This document shows positions 1 through 8,151 of a stretch of 15,447 nt of DNA, one piece after another (position 1 is the stretch's first letter; every line of letters starts with the position of its first letter). The stretch is from Bacteroidota bacterium (lineage in GTDB: Bacteria; Bacteroidota; Bacteroidia; AKYH767-A; OLB10): contig JADKIC010000035.1 of the NCBI GenBank assembly GCA_016721435.1, positions 1 through 15,447 of the forward strand, in the 5' to 3' direction. Position numbers and translations under genes: made by a program. The notes under the pieces were generated by a model that worked only from the letters and a program-made list of their open reading frames with translations, ran no database searches and was not told where the DNA came from.

Positions 1-62
1 GTGGAGTTGTGGAGTTGTCGAATTGTTGGAATTGTGGAATGTGAGTTGTGGAGTTGAATTGA
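1..62. repeat. Low-complexity tandem repeat of GTGGAGTT-like words, cut by window start
   Basis: The first 62 bases are built from imperfect 7-9 base words such as GTGGAGTT, GTCGAATT, GTGGAAT and GTGAGTT. There is no sustained reading frame. The array probably continues upstream of the window. It lies beyond the terminator of the minus-strand rpoD gene, so it is intergenic. It uses different words from the other repeat blocks in this window, but the unit length is similar. Confidence 0.75.
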
Positions 63-106
63 GTTTAGGTTATATAGTAAATAGTAATGCTATTTATTAA
101 TTTAAA

Positions 107-140
107 TAATAAAGGGTTCGCTGATGCGAACCCTTTATTA
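107..140 (-). terminator. Rho-independent terminator downstream of rpoD
   Basis: A perfect 14-bp stem (TAATAAAGGGTTCG paired with its complement) encloses the 6-base loop CTGATG. It sits about 20 bases past the rpoD stop. On the minus strand the stem is followed by an AT-rich stretch (TTTAAATTAATA). The flanking A and T runs are symmetric, so it could also work for a plus-strand transcript coming from the left. Confidence 0.85.
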
Positions 141-159
141 ACCACAATAATAAACATTA

Positions 160-1030
160 TTAACCGAGGTAAGCTTTGAGGAGCTTATTTCTGGAGTTTG
201 ACGCAATGTTTTGATGGCCTTTTCTTTGATTTGACGTACACGTTCGCTGAGTGAGGTCAAATTTTTCGCCGATCTCTTCTAAAGATAAGCCATGCTGGAT
301 GCCAATTCCATAGAACATTTTAATCCCGTCCTGTTCGCGCTCGCTGAGAAGTAGCCAGAAGAACAGTTGATTTCTTTTGAAGAGATTCGTTAATTAATGC
401 AGAATCAGCACCCAAACTATCACCATTTTCCAAAACATCAATAAAGTAGAGTCTTCACCTTGAACGAGTGGCGCATCCATTGAAACGTGCTTTCCGGGCA
501 TTTTCATGGTATTCGCTGCTGTCCATTGGAAGATCGAAAGCACTGCACTCAGATCTTCCGGGCTTGGCTCACGTTCAAATTTCTGTTCTAACTCAGAAAA
601 CGCTTTTTACCTTATTCGCAGCACCTATAACTGATTGAATGGCAATCGAACAATACCGAGCTTGTTCTGCTAATGCCTGCATGATACTTTGACGAATCCA
701 CCATACCACATAAGAGATAAATTTGAAACCGCGGGTTTCATGAAATTTCTTTACTAACTTTGATTGCGCCCAAATTACCTTCGTTGATAAGATCAGGAAG
801 ACTAAGTCCTTGGGTTTTTATTGTTTAGCAACAGATACAACGAATCGAAGGAAAGTTGGCCCGTACCAGCTTTTCTAAAGCGCGTTGATCCATATATTTC
901 TGATTTTCTGAGCAAGTACAACTTCTTCTTGTGCTGTAATGAGTTCTTCTTTTCCAATTTCCTGCCAAATACTTTTCAAAGAAGCGCTTTCGTGATTAGT
1001 AATGGATTTCGTAATTTTTAGCTGACGCAT
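160..1030 (-). CDS. rpoD: Housekeeping RNA polymerase sigma factor RpoD/SigA (frameshifted in this sequence)
   Basis: Primary sigma factor that directs RNA polymerase to housekeeping promoters. Joined frames on the minus strand give the short form typical of Bacteroidetes, about 285-290 residues without the long N-terminal region of E. coli RpoD. Recognisable pieces in order: the start MRQLKITKSIT, a region 1.2 helix (GKEELITAQEE), region 2 with LPDLINEGNLG and the -10-binding helix WWIRQSIMQALAEQ, region 3 with FEREPSPEDLS, region 4 with the helix-turn-helix GLSLEEIGEKFDLT...ERVRQIKEKAI, and the end LLKAYLG. The ATG at 1028-1030 and TAA at 160-162 match family ends. At least ten small indels break the frame. 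Because the gene is essential, sequence error is the likely cause. A promoter (1095-1124) and a terminator (107-140) bracket it as a single-gene unit. Confidence 0.93.
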
Positions 1031-1094
1031 ATCTTTCTATTTATTAATACTTTACGCACAAAAAACTCCGCAGAGATGTCTTTCAAACAGGGGT

Positions 1095-1124
1095 CCAAGT
1101 TACATAATATATTCTCTTTGTCAA
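1095..1124 (-). promoter_or_regulatory. Probable rpoD promoter
   Basis: On the minus strand TTGACA (1119-1124) is followed after 16 bases by TAACTTGG (1095-1102), one mismatch from the Bacteroidetes -7 element TAnnTTTG. Transcription would start near 1088, giving a leader of about 60 bases before the rpoD ATG at 1030. Confidence 0.6.
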
Positions 1125-1338
1125 TACCTTTTCTTAATGTTCTGGTAAAATAACTAACCAAGGGATGTTAATGGCGAGCATCTCAAAGGAAAATCAAACG
1201 GATAGCTTTTCAAATTAGTATTGGTATACCTAAATTTAGTTAAGTCGGCTCAATTCTTCCATTCCAACAGACCAAACTAAGAGCTTATTGAAAACCAATA
1301 TTGAAGTTCAGGTTTTCAGATAAAGTACTTACTAAATT
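1125..1338. other. Stretch with no recognised gene
   Basis: AT-rich sequence between the divergent rpoD promoter and the coiled-coil fragment. A plus-strand ATG at 1171 opens a reading of only about 14 codons (MASISKENQTD...), and no frame is sustained on either strand. Given the indel rate nearby, this may be the damaged 5' part of the next gene. No repeat or RNA gene is visible. Confidence 0.4.
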
Positions 1339-1607
1339 AGTGCATGCACTTCTCACCAACTTTTAAATGAAAATCAAAGAGATCAACAAAAGGAATTGAA
1401 GAAAATCGAGATGAATCTTGGTCAGCTCGAATTCTTGTCTACCCAGTCCGGTTTTATACTCGACGATCTGCTTGAAATGAAGAACTTTCTGATATTTCTG
1501 AGCAGCAGCGCAATGCCGCATTTCATCAGGCAGCCAGCCGACAGCGAGGTTTTGAAATTTCCAGGCGCATGTCTGAAAAGAAAGATCGTGAAAAGGTGAG
1601 GTGGTGA
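1339..1607 (+). CDS. Unrecognised coiled-coil protein fragment
   Basis: Two overlapping frames join into about 85 residues rich in Q, E, K and R: one reads ENQRDQQKELKKIEMNLGQLE, and after a shift near 1470 the other reads NEELSDISEQQRNAAFHQAASRQRG and ends REKVRW at a TGA (1605-1607). The composition is that of a charged helix, probably a coiled coil. No domain is recognised and no credible start codon is seen; the TTG at 1396 lies inside the open stretch. It precedes a TPR sensor kinase and could be a separate small gene or a misread part of that kinase's upstream region. The call is tentative. Confidence 0.35.
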
Positions 1608-1757
1608 AGATAGTAGGTAGAATGGCAACCTTCTACTAATTTTCACTATTTTACAGAACTCCAAATTCATTCACTATCCGATGACGGGAGTTTCCTCAAT
1701 AGTCAGTCTGCACCAATATTTTACAGTAAAGATTTAGACTTTTTCTTCTTACTTTTT

Positions 1758-3827
1758 ATGTTAATGACTTTTTTTCTGACGTTAATGGTCAGGACGGTGA
1801 TTTTTACCAATTTTGTCGAAAACAACTCCCGCAACGAGTTTCTTAAGCCACAGCTCTCGAACCGTTACTTCCATTTGCCGGTAATGAAAATGTAGACAAA
1901 AAGATTGCGGGTTGCTGAAGCCAATAAAAACGACAAGAACAATAATTGCCAGCGCCGGGGAAATCTGAAACCGACACTATCTGAAAAGGAAGATCCCGCC
2001 ACGGCTTATAATTATTTTGACACTTCGCTGGAGGCAGCAAAAGGATTAAAAGTCAAAAAGCAATCGGTATCGCCACTCCTTCAATGCTTTGGCTCAACAG
2101 GAACTTAAAAACTATAGTACCGCCATCTCCTTTATAATGAATCATCTACGGTAAATGGTCAGGATAAATTACCAAAGGTGATACTTTTATCCTTGCACAA
2201 ACCGCACAATGTCATGTTTCCTTAAAAAGAATATGAAAAGCGGAATTGTTTTCAGAAGAGCGGCAAATGCTTATTCAGGTTTAAAAATGAATCCACGGGC
2301 TGCTGTTTGCTACAATAGTATTGGTGAAGTGTACTTGCGACAAAACGCTTTCAAGAATGCTCCAGGAAGATTTTAACACCGGCTTGACGATCGTGCAGAA
2401 AACAAAACCTAAATTAAAAGCGCTTCTCCACCGAAATCTGGGCTTAACAAGAATTTAAACAGTCGTTTGAAATGGCTTTGGCGTTTTTCATAAGAGTCTT
2501 GTCCATGAAAATCAGTTAATCGTACATAAACTGATCAAAAAGCTCCTATCTGCAATTATTCACCTATTTCAGCTTTGGCGATAATTTTTCCCAAGCAGAC
2601 TTCTACCATGAAAAGTATCGTGATTTAAAAGATTCACTCAGTACGGCTGCTAAAACACCTTCCGGAAAAATCGCATTAAAAGCAGAACTTGAAAGAAAAG
2701 GAAAGGAGTAATCGATCTCTTACAAAAACAGTATCAGGATCAAGCCATCGCCAGCAATGCCAAACAACTCGAGCTCAGTCAGATCATCACCAAAACAGAC
2801 ATTGCTTTACAGGAAAAAGATCAGGCTCTCGAGGAAAAAACGGCAGAAGTGGAGCAACTTACCAGGGAAAAAGCCATCAGTGAAAGGGATCTGGCTTTGA
2901 AAGAATTGATGATCAGTAAGCAAGGGAATTTCAGAAAATCTACTGATTATTCTTTCTGCCTGCGCCATTTTTTTTGTACTCTTGATGTACAACCGTTATA
3001 CTTTAAGAAGAAGTCGAACGTTGGGCTGATACAATCCAACTCTGAACTGGAAGATACTTTGAAACGATTGCACTACCCCAGGATCAGCTGATCCAAAGTG
3101 AAAAAAATATTCTCTGGGACAACTGACAGCCAGGCATTGCATGAAATTCAAAACCCTTGAATTTCGTAAATAATAATTCCTATCGGAAGGTGCGTTGGAA
3201 GTCATTGATGAATTACTACGACGGAAGATCCCATGGAACGGAAAGAACTCGCCGCAGAATTAAAGGGAGTCTGGGTAAAATTCATGAACACGGAAAGCAG
3301 GCTGAGCGAATCGTAAAAGCATGCTGCAACATAGCCAGCAGGGCTCTGAAGTGAAAAGAAATCGTGGTGTCAATCAACTTTTACGAGGCTGTTAATCCCA
3401 ACCATGGCATACGTGCTAATCACAAAGACTTTCAATGTGCGATTGAAGAAAACCTTGCAAGCGGATTCCCAAAAGCCGAAGTAGTTCAGCAGGACATAAA
3501 CCAGGTGTTTCTGAACTTGGCCAACAATGCCTTCTATGCGATGCGTGAAAAAGTGCAGAAAAATAGGGAGGAAAAGCCTCGTAAAAATTTCTATCTTGAA
3601 GAAAGATAAAATTGAAATCAGACTAAGAGATAACGGTCCCGGCATACCTAAAACTATGCGAAAAATTTTTTGAACCGTTCTTCACCACAACCCCAGCGGT
3701 CAGGGGACGGGCTAGGACTCAGCATGAGTTTTGACATCATCAAGAACCGGCATCAGGAAGACTACGGTTAGACGGCAAGGAAAGCGAATACACTGAATTT
3801 ATAATTACCATTCCCCTGAAAGGATAA
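1758..3827 (+). CDS. TPR-containing membrane sensor histidine kinase (frameshifted)
   Basis: Sensor kinase that autophosphorylates on histidine and passes phosphate to a response regulator, most likely the one starting at 3838. Joined frames give, in order: a hydrophobic start (MLMTFFLTL, possible export signal); tetratricopeptide repeats from about 1900 to 2640 (pieces such as AYNYFDTSLEAAK, AAVCYNSIGEVYLRQ and FEMALAFF); a long coiled coil at 2720-2920 (ALQEKDQALEEKTAEVEQL); one membrane segment at about 2940-3000; a HisKA domain with the phosphorylated histidine in HEIQNPLNF (codon 3140-3142); and a HATPase with N-box NQVFLNLANNAFYAM and RDNGPGIP, ending FIITIPLKG and TAA at 3825. This architecture is common in Bacteroidetes, with periplasmic TPRs inferred as the sensor. 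Many indels interrupt the frame. The start is uncertain; 1758 was chosen because the hydrophobic stretch begins there. Confidence 0.82.
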
Positions 3828-3837
3828 AGTCTTAAAA

Positions 3838-4221
3838 ATGCCCATTAAAATTCTGATTGTTGACGATGAAAAGATGTGGAGCTATTGTTCCGGCAACGCT
3901 TCCGCAAGGCCATAGGAAGGTTGGTAGAACTTGAATTTGCTTCTCTGGAGAAGGATGCCTTGGGTGTTCTTAAGAAACCCGGACAGGGCAGATTATGCAT
4001 TGATTCTCTCTGATATTAATATGCCAGGATGTCGGGATTTGAACTCTTGCAAAAGGTAAAATTGATTTTCCTGAATTAAAAGTCATGATGATATCAGCAT
4101 ACGGTGATGACGAACATCAGACAAAGGCTAAAAATCTGGGCGCCGATGACTTCATTACCAACCTGTTGATTTCAAAGATCTGGAAGCACGTTTACGTTTA
4201 TACCCAAACATCAATGAATAA
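3838..4221 (+). CDS. Single-domain CheY-like response regulator (frameshifted)
   Basis: Receiver domain of about 127 residues with no output domain. Joined frames show the acidic pocket in ILIVDDEK, the phospho-acceptor aspartate in SDINMPG (codon 4012-4014), the conserved serine in MMISAYGDD, and the region of the conserved lysine, read as ITNLLISKI and restored to ITKPVDFKDLE by a single base. The ATG at 3838 lies ten bases after the kinase stop, so the two form a kinase/regulator pair. The stop TAA at 4219 overlaps the ATG of the next gene. The N-terminal part (VDDE...RFRK) and the C-terminal part (SAYGD...DF.DLE) resemble the first REC domain of the hybrid kinase at 5393, suggesting paralogy. 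At least three indels are present. Confidence 0.85.
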
Positions 4222-4897
4222 AAATCCAGTGAATATTCAATCACGGTAACGAGAAGCGCTTTTGCTGACGACCATCCCTGTACTTTTGGGATTAAATCAT
4301 CTCCATGCACAATCGGTTCCGGTTTTAATAAATGCAAACCTCACCCAACCCGATTCGGCAGTGATGTACGTCTGTAACGAATACACTAGTTCTAAAAGGG
4401 ATAGCTGAGAGTGACAACATCCGTTTGGAAAGGACAGGTGGACCTATTGGAAATGAGAGCAGGTACCGCTATTCGGGCAAGACTTGTTTACCGGGAAAAG
4501 GAAGTGATACCATTCGGGTTTACAGCGATCAAAAATACTCCTTGAAAAAATATATGATGTACGTCTATTGGGTAAACCGGTAGCGGCACTCAAAGGCTTT
4601 CGTGATTCTTTGGCAAGTGTCGTTGAAATCCTAACGGCCAATGAACTGGAAGTTTACTTTACCGGCAACATGTACAAACCAATTCCGGCTAGCAGAGGGT
4701 TTACGGTTGAGATATATAATAAAGATCGAAAAAAATAAAATCACTTCGGATGGAGAAAAATACTTTCAGCGAAGAACTAAAAGAACAAAATTGAAAAAGC
4801 GGAGAGCGGTTACTCTGTTGTATTTCGTAACATTAATGGCATCTTTCCGAAAGACGAGCAGATCGTTGTTGAACCATTGACCATCTATGTTAAATAG
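4214..4897 (+). CDS. Secreted protein resembling the C-terminal domains of GldM (frameshifted)
   Basis: Joined frames give about 225 residues. The start MNKNPVNIQSR overlaps the preceding regulator by 8 bases (ATGAATAA), which suggests translational coupling. After a frame break comes a hydrophobic signal segment, LLLTTIPVLLGLNHLHAQS, with likely cleavage after HAQ. The mature part has KPVAALKGFRDSLA, then GFTVEIYNKDRK, FSEELKEQ, and an ending like LTIYVK. The order 'PVA..., inhibitory-like middle, GFTV..., EELK.QI..LK.G...YF.(D/N)I, ...I.F.IK' is what I know from the C-terminal half of GldM, the gliding/type IX secretion protein, but the GldM membrane and coiled-coil parts are absent. The role is unknown; as the third gene of a two-component operon it may be an envelope partner of the TPR kinase (inference). 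Stop TAG at 4895. Confidence 0.6.
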
Positions 4898-4926
4898 TGC
4901 AATTAACTTAGTTCACATTCAATTTG

Positions 4927-4958
4927 TTGGTTAAAAAGAATATTTTTTAGTATATTAG
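4927..4958 (+). promoter_or_regulatory. Probable Bacteroidetes-type promoter ahead of the repeat block
   Basis: TTG (4927-4929) is followed after 21 bases by TATATTAG (4951-4958), one mismatch from TAnnTTTG. Transcription would start near 4965, just before the heptad array. The repeat block would then be a leader of about 430 bases for the hybrid kinase gene at 5393. Confidence 0.45.
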
Positions 4959-4971
4959 CGATCAAAGTGAT

Positions 4972-5055
4972 AATTCAGAATTCAGAATTCAGAATTCAGA
5001 ATTTAGAATTTAGAATTTAAAATTTAGAATTTAGAATTGAGAATGGAGAATTTAG
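4972..5055. repeat. Left heptad array: 12 units of AATTCAG / AATTTAG
   Basis: Twelve consecutive 7-base units run in perfect register: four AATTCAG, then AATTTAG and single-base variants (AATTTAA, AATTGAG, AATGGAG). All differences are substitutions and none is an indel, which is notable in a window full of indels. Its reverse complement recurs at 5294-5328. Confidence 0.95.
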
Positions 5056-5086
5056 AAGGGATATGGGATTGAAGTTGAGTGGCTAA

Positions 5087-5242
5087 GATTGAGACTGAAG
5101 ATTGAGACTGAAGATTGAGACTGAAGATTGAGATTGAAGATTGAGATTGAAGATTGAGAATTGAAGATTGAAACTGAAGATTTGAAACTGAAGATTGAAA
5201 TTGAAGATTGAGATTAAAGACTGAGATTAAAGACTGAGATTA
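5087..5242. repeat. 13-bp tandem repeat, about 12 units (GATTGAGACTGAA)
   Basis: The first three units are exact GATTGAGACTGAA. Later units drift to GATTGAGATTGAA, GATTGAAACTGAA and GACTGAGATTAAA; two carry one extra base and the last is truncated. Each unit can be seen as a 6-mer plus a 7-mer, both of the form GAnTGA. The degraded remainder (ACTAAAGACTGGAGATTAAA) runs on to about 5275. No open frame is kept through it. It fills the space between the two inverted heptad arrays. Confidence 0.92.
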
Positions 5243-5293
5243 GATGATGACTAAAGACTGGAGATTAAAACTGAAGGGACGCAGAAAATAAAT

Positions 5294-5328
5294 CTGAATT
5301 CTGAATTCTGAATTCTGAATTCTGAATT
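5294..5328. repeat. Right heptad array: five exact CTGAATT units, inverted copy of the left array
   Basis: CTGAATT is the exact reverse complement of AATTCAG. Five perfect units lie here, facing the four perfect units at 4972-4999. In single-stranded DNA or RNA the two arms could pair over 28 or more bases, enclosing about 290 bases. The arm ends about 65 bases before the hybrid kinase ATG. Confidence 0.95.
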
Positions 5329-5392
5329 AAAAAACCCGGATTTGCAGCGTAAATATTAAGAAAGTAAAAACATATTAAACACTAAAAATAAA

Positions 5393-6971
5393 ATGTCTTC
5401 CTCCACCCATATACTCTTTGTTGACGATGAACCGGATCTGGAAATCCTTGTCAAGCAACGGTTCCGCAAACAGGTAAAAGAAGGGAATTTCAAACTCAGC
5501 TTTGCCCAAAACGGAGAAGACGCATTGGGGAAGCTTCTGGAAGATCCCTCCATTGGTATTATTGTGACAGATATCAATATGCCCATCATGGACGGATTTG
5601 ACTTTTCTGAACGAGTTAAAAGCTGTCCAACGCCCTACACGTGCAATTGTCGCCTCGGCTTATGGTGATATGGGAAATATCCGGACAGCCATGAATCGCG
5701 GGGCTTATGATTTTGTAACAAAGCCCATCGATTTCAGTGATCTCGAAACGACGCTGCAAAAAACCATTAACGATCTTCAGTTATTGATTGAAGGGATTCA
5801 GGCAAAGGAAAACCTGAATCAGGCGGTTGAAGAAAAAGAAGTGGCCTTACAGAGTGCAGCCTTCAAGCAACAATTTCTGGCTAACATGAGTCATGAAATC
5901 AGAACTCCGTTGAATGCGGTGGTAGGAATGACCAATCTGCTGCTTGATAAAGGTCCGAGGGAAGATCAGTTGCGCTACCTGAATGCCATGCGGCAGGCGA
6001 GTAAAAATCTGCTCAATATCATCAATGACATTCTGGACATTTCCAAAATTGAAGCCGGGAAAATTGTCCTCGAAGAAATCGACTTTGATCTGACCGAAAC
6101 GGTGGATAGTGTTTATCAGACCCTGCATCTCCGTGCCGAGGAAAAGAAATTGAATCTCCTCTATACCTTCACCGATGAAGTACCAAAATGGATCATTGGT
6201 GACCCGACCCGTCTCACCCAAATACTCATCAATCTTACGGGCAATGCGATAAAATTTACTCCTGAAGGAGGAACGATCACCATTCAAATCTCAAAGGAAA
6301 AAGGAACCGACCCTGTCTGGCTGAAGTTTGAAGTAGTAGATACCGGAATAGGAATCTCCGCTGACCAAATTCATAAAATCTTTGAAAGTTTCTCACAGGA
6401 GAACAGCGAGACGACTCGTAAATTCGGAGGTACAGGATTAGGGTTAAGTATCAGCAAACAACTGGTAGAATTACAGGGAGGAACGCTGCAGGTATCGAGT
6501 ACGAAAGGAGTGGGAACTACTTTTTGGTTTCTGCTCCCCTACCCTGTTGGCAAACCCATTGAGAAAACAGAACAACAAGAAACCGAGACCTTATTGCGAC
6601 CAATTCATGTATTGCTCTCCGAAGATCAGCCTATGAATCAGATGGTCGCCATTGATACGCTGGAAGGAATGTTTGAAGGCATCAAAATCGATGTTGCCAA
6701 CAACGGACAGGAAGCAGTGGATAAATCGGCGGAACAAAAGTACGACCTGATATTTATGGATGTACATATGCCGGTAATGGACGGTTATACCGCCACCAAA
6801 TTGATCAGGAGTTCGGGAAACATCAATGCCTCCACTCCTATCCTGGCATTGACTGCCAATGCGGTAAAGGAAGAAATTGATAAGTGCCTGGAATCAGGGA
6901 TGAACATGCATATGGCCAAACCATTTGAACCCGAAAAACTTAAAAAAATAGTTATTCAATTGGTAGGCTAG
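5393..6971 (+). CDS. Hybrid histidine kinase, REC-HisKA-HATPase-REC (one frameshift)
   Basis: Cytoplasmic kinase of about 525 residues after correcting one extra T in the T-run at 5603-5606. Domains: receiver 1 (about 1-125; acidic pocket DDE, acceptor D60 in TDINMP, SAYGD and TKPIDF); a short coiled linker; HisKA with H167 in MSHEIRTPLN; HATPase with NLTGNAIKF, DTGIGIS and GGTGLGLSIS; receiver 2 with acceptor D456 in FMDVHMPVMDG and AKPF near the end. There is no membrane segment or other sensor domain, so the input is probably phosphorylation of receiver 1 by another kinase or HPt (inference). The genes that follow, an HPt protein and a REC protein, provide the rest of a phosphorelay. The ATG follows an A-rich leader, normal for this phylum, and the reading matches family starts. 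Without the extra T the gene is intact. Confidence 0.93.
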
Positions 6972-7104
6972 TGAATATCCCTTCAGAAAACACCACTGAA
7001 TGGCGGCAACTCATCAGGAACGAAAAGGCAATAAAGGGCGATATTCTTAAGATGATTCCTCCTATAAATTTTAACTTTCCCTATAAATAATATACTTTTA
7101 CCCC

Positions 7105-7467
7105 ATGGATCAATTATCCCAAATTACGGACCTGAGCTATCTGCGCAGCCTTACAGGAGGAGCGAATGATAAAATGATAAAGTACATTCGCATGTTTCTG
7201 ACCGGGGCTCCGATCAGCATTCAGCAGATGGAATTATACACGATGAGTAAGGATTGGTCGGGGCTGCGTCAAACGGCACATGCATTGAAACCACAGCTGG
7301 GATATTTTGGAGCAAAAGGTTCTGAGGAGCTGGTGAAAGACATAGAAAAAATGGCCGGTGAGCAATCTAATCTCGATCGGATACCTGTACAAATTGAAAA
7401 CTTCAAAAAACAATATGAAATCATCAGTGCTGAATTAGAAAAAGCACTTCGTGATTTAGGTAATTAA
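7105..7467 (+). CDS. HPt (histidine phosphotransfer) domain protein
   Basis: A 120-residue intact single-domain protein. The phospho-accepting histidine is H59 in TAHALKPQLGYFG, the classic HPt pattern (xHxLK); helices before and after it are amphipathic, as in the four-helix HPt fold. It should take phosphate from receiver 2 of the hybrid kinase just upstream and hand it to the REC protein that follows only 7 bases after its stop. The 133-base gap from the kinase contains no convincing gene; the AT-rich stretch just before the ATG (CCCCATGG) may carry a weak promoter. No membrane segment. Confidence 0.9.
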   Translation: MDQLSQITDLSYLRSLTGGANDKMIKYIRMFLTGAPISIQQMELYTMSKDWSGLRQTAHALKPQLGYFGAKGSEELVKDIEKMAGEQSNLDRIPVQIENFKKQYEIISAELEKALRDLGN

Positions 7468-7474
7468 TCCCACC

Positions 7475-7996
7475 ATGGCACAGAAAACGCTTATTTATAT
7501 CGTCGATGACGAACCTATGCAGCGCGAATTGCTCAAGGATAATCTGGAGAAGATGCCGGCTTATGAAATACATGCTTTCCCTACCGGAGAAGAATGTTTA
7601 GCTGCATCTCAGGTTAGAATTCCCTCTATCGTTTTTCTCGACTACAATTTAAATTCGCAAGTTCGCGATGCTATGGATGGCATTGATATCCTTAAAGAAT
7701 TAAAAAAAATCAGTGCGGAAATTGAAGTGGTGATGATTTCCGGACAGGATCAGATTGAAGTGGCCGTGAACACCATGAAATATGGTGCTTTTGACTATAT
7801 CGTAAAAGGAGAAGGTGCATTTTTAAGAGCAGAAAAAACCGTATTCAATATTTACCGTTATCATAAAATGGCAGGCGATGCCAGTCGCTATAAAAAGCTG
7901 ATGATATTTTTTGGCGTAGGCATGCTGATCATGATTGCCGTTGTCGTCATCCTTCAAACAAAAGGATTGATTCGTTCCAGTCCGAGTTGGTATTAA
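7475..7996 (+). CDS. Response regulator receiver domain with a C-terminal membrane anchor
   Basis: Intact, 173 residues. A receiver domain fills residues 1-125: acidic pocket D11/D12, acceptor D56 in VFLDYNL, conserved S89 in MISGQ, and K111 in YIVKGEG. A short basic linker follows (SRYKKL), then one hydrophobic membrane helix at about 142-160 and a 13-residue tail. There is no DNA-binding or enzymatic output domain. The polarity (basic residues before the helix) fits a tail-anchored inner-membrane protein with the receiver in the cytoplasm. Being 7 bases after the HPt gene, it is probably the last acceptor of the relay, acting at the membrane (inference): a local partner, a phosphate sink, or a regulator of an envelope process. 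It ends at a convergent boundary with nhaD. Confidence 0.88.
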   Translation: MAQKTLIYIVDDEPMQRELLKDNLEKMPAYEIHAFPTGEECLAASQVRIPSIVFLDYNLNSQVRDAMDGIDILKELKKISAEIEVVMISGQDQIEVAVNTMKYGAFDYIVKGEGAFLRAEKTVFNIYRYHKMAGDASRYKKLMIFFGVGMLIMIAVVVILQTKGLIRSSPSWY

Positions 7997-8006
7997 TTCG
8001 TTGCCG

Positions 8007-8042
8007 GCTTCCGTTTGGCTGCTCGCTGCTTTGCTACTTGCT
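8007..8042. repeat. Left GCT-rich heptad-like array
   Basis: Words of 7-8 bases ending in GCT (GTTTGGCT, GCTCGCT, GCTTTGCT, ACTTGCT) lie directly after the REC-anchor gene stop. The reverse complement reads AGCAAGT, AGCAAAGC, AGCGAGC, the same vocabulary as the array at 8152-8186. CTTTGCTACT (8029-8038) is an exact inverted match to 8177-8186. Confidence 0.75.
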
Positions 8043-8151
8043 GTTGATTGACAATAACACTGTCTATTTTCAGAGACTATTAAAAACTTGCTCTTTGTAC
8101 CGGTTACTGCCATTTACTTCGAGGTAGATTCCACTAAAACTAGCTGAAAAC

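Noticed and set aside
160..1030. Genuine pseudogene of a sigma factor
   Set aside because: All conserved regions are present, both ends are intact, promoter and terminator are kept, and the indel pattern matches that of neighbouring genes.
1422..1670. Minus-strand open frame of 82 codons over the coiled-coil fragment
   Set aside because: Its composition and lack of motifs fit an antisense shadow; the plus strand gives a coherent charged helix. Neither is strong, but the plus-strand call is better.
4972..5328. CRISPR array
   Set aside because: The units are 7 and 13 bases, directly adjacent, with no spacers of constant length and no cas genes.
4972..5328. Insertion sequence or integron with terminal inverted repeats
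   Set aside because: The inverted arms enclose only a minisatellite with no transposase, and no target-site duplication is seen outside the arms.
5847..6287. Minus-strand open frame of 146 codons inside the hybrid kinase
   Set aside because: It lies fully opposite the HisKA/HATPase coding sequence and shows no domain; it is a shadow of a well-supported gene.
6972..7091. A GTG-started frame of 39 codons right after the hybrid kinase stop
   Set aside because: It starts on the base after the stop with no ribosome binding site, shows no hydrophobic or motif pattern, and ends with low-complexity AT-rich codons. More likely spacer before the HPt gene.
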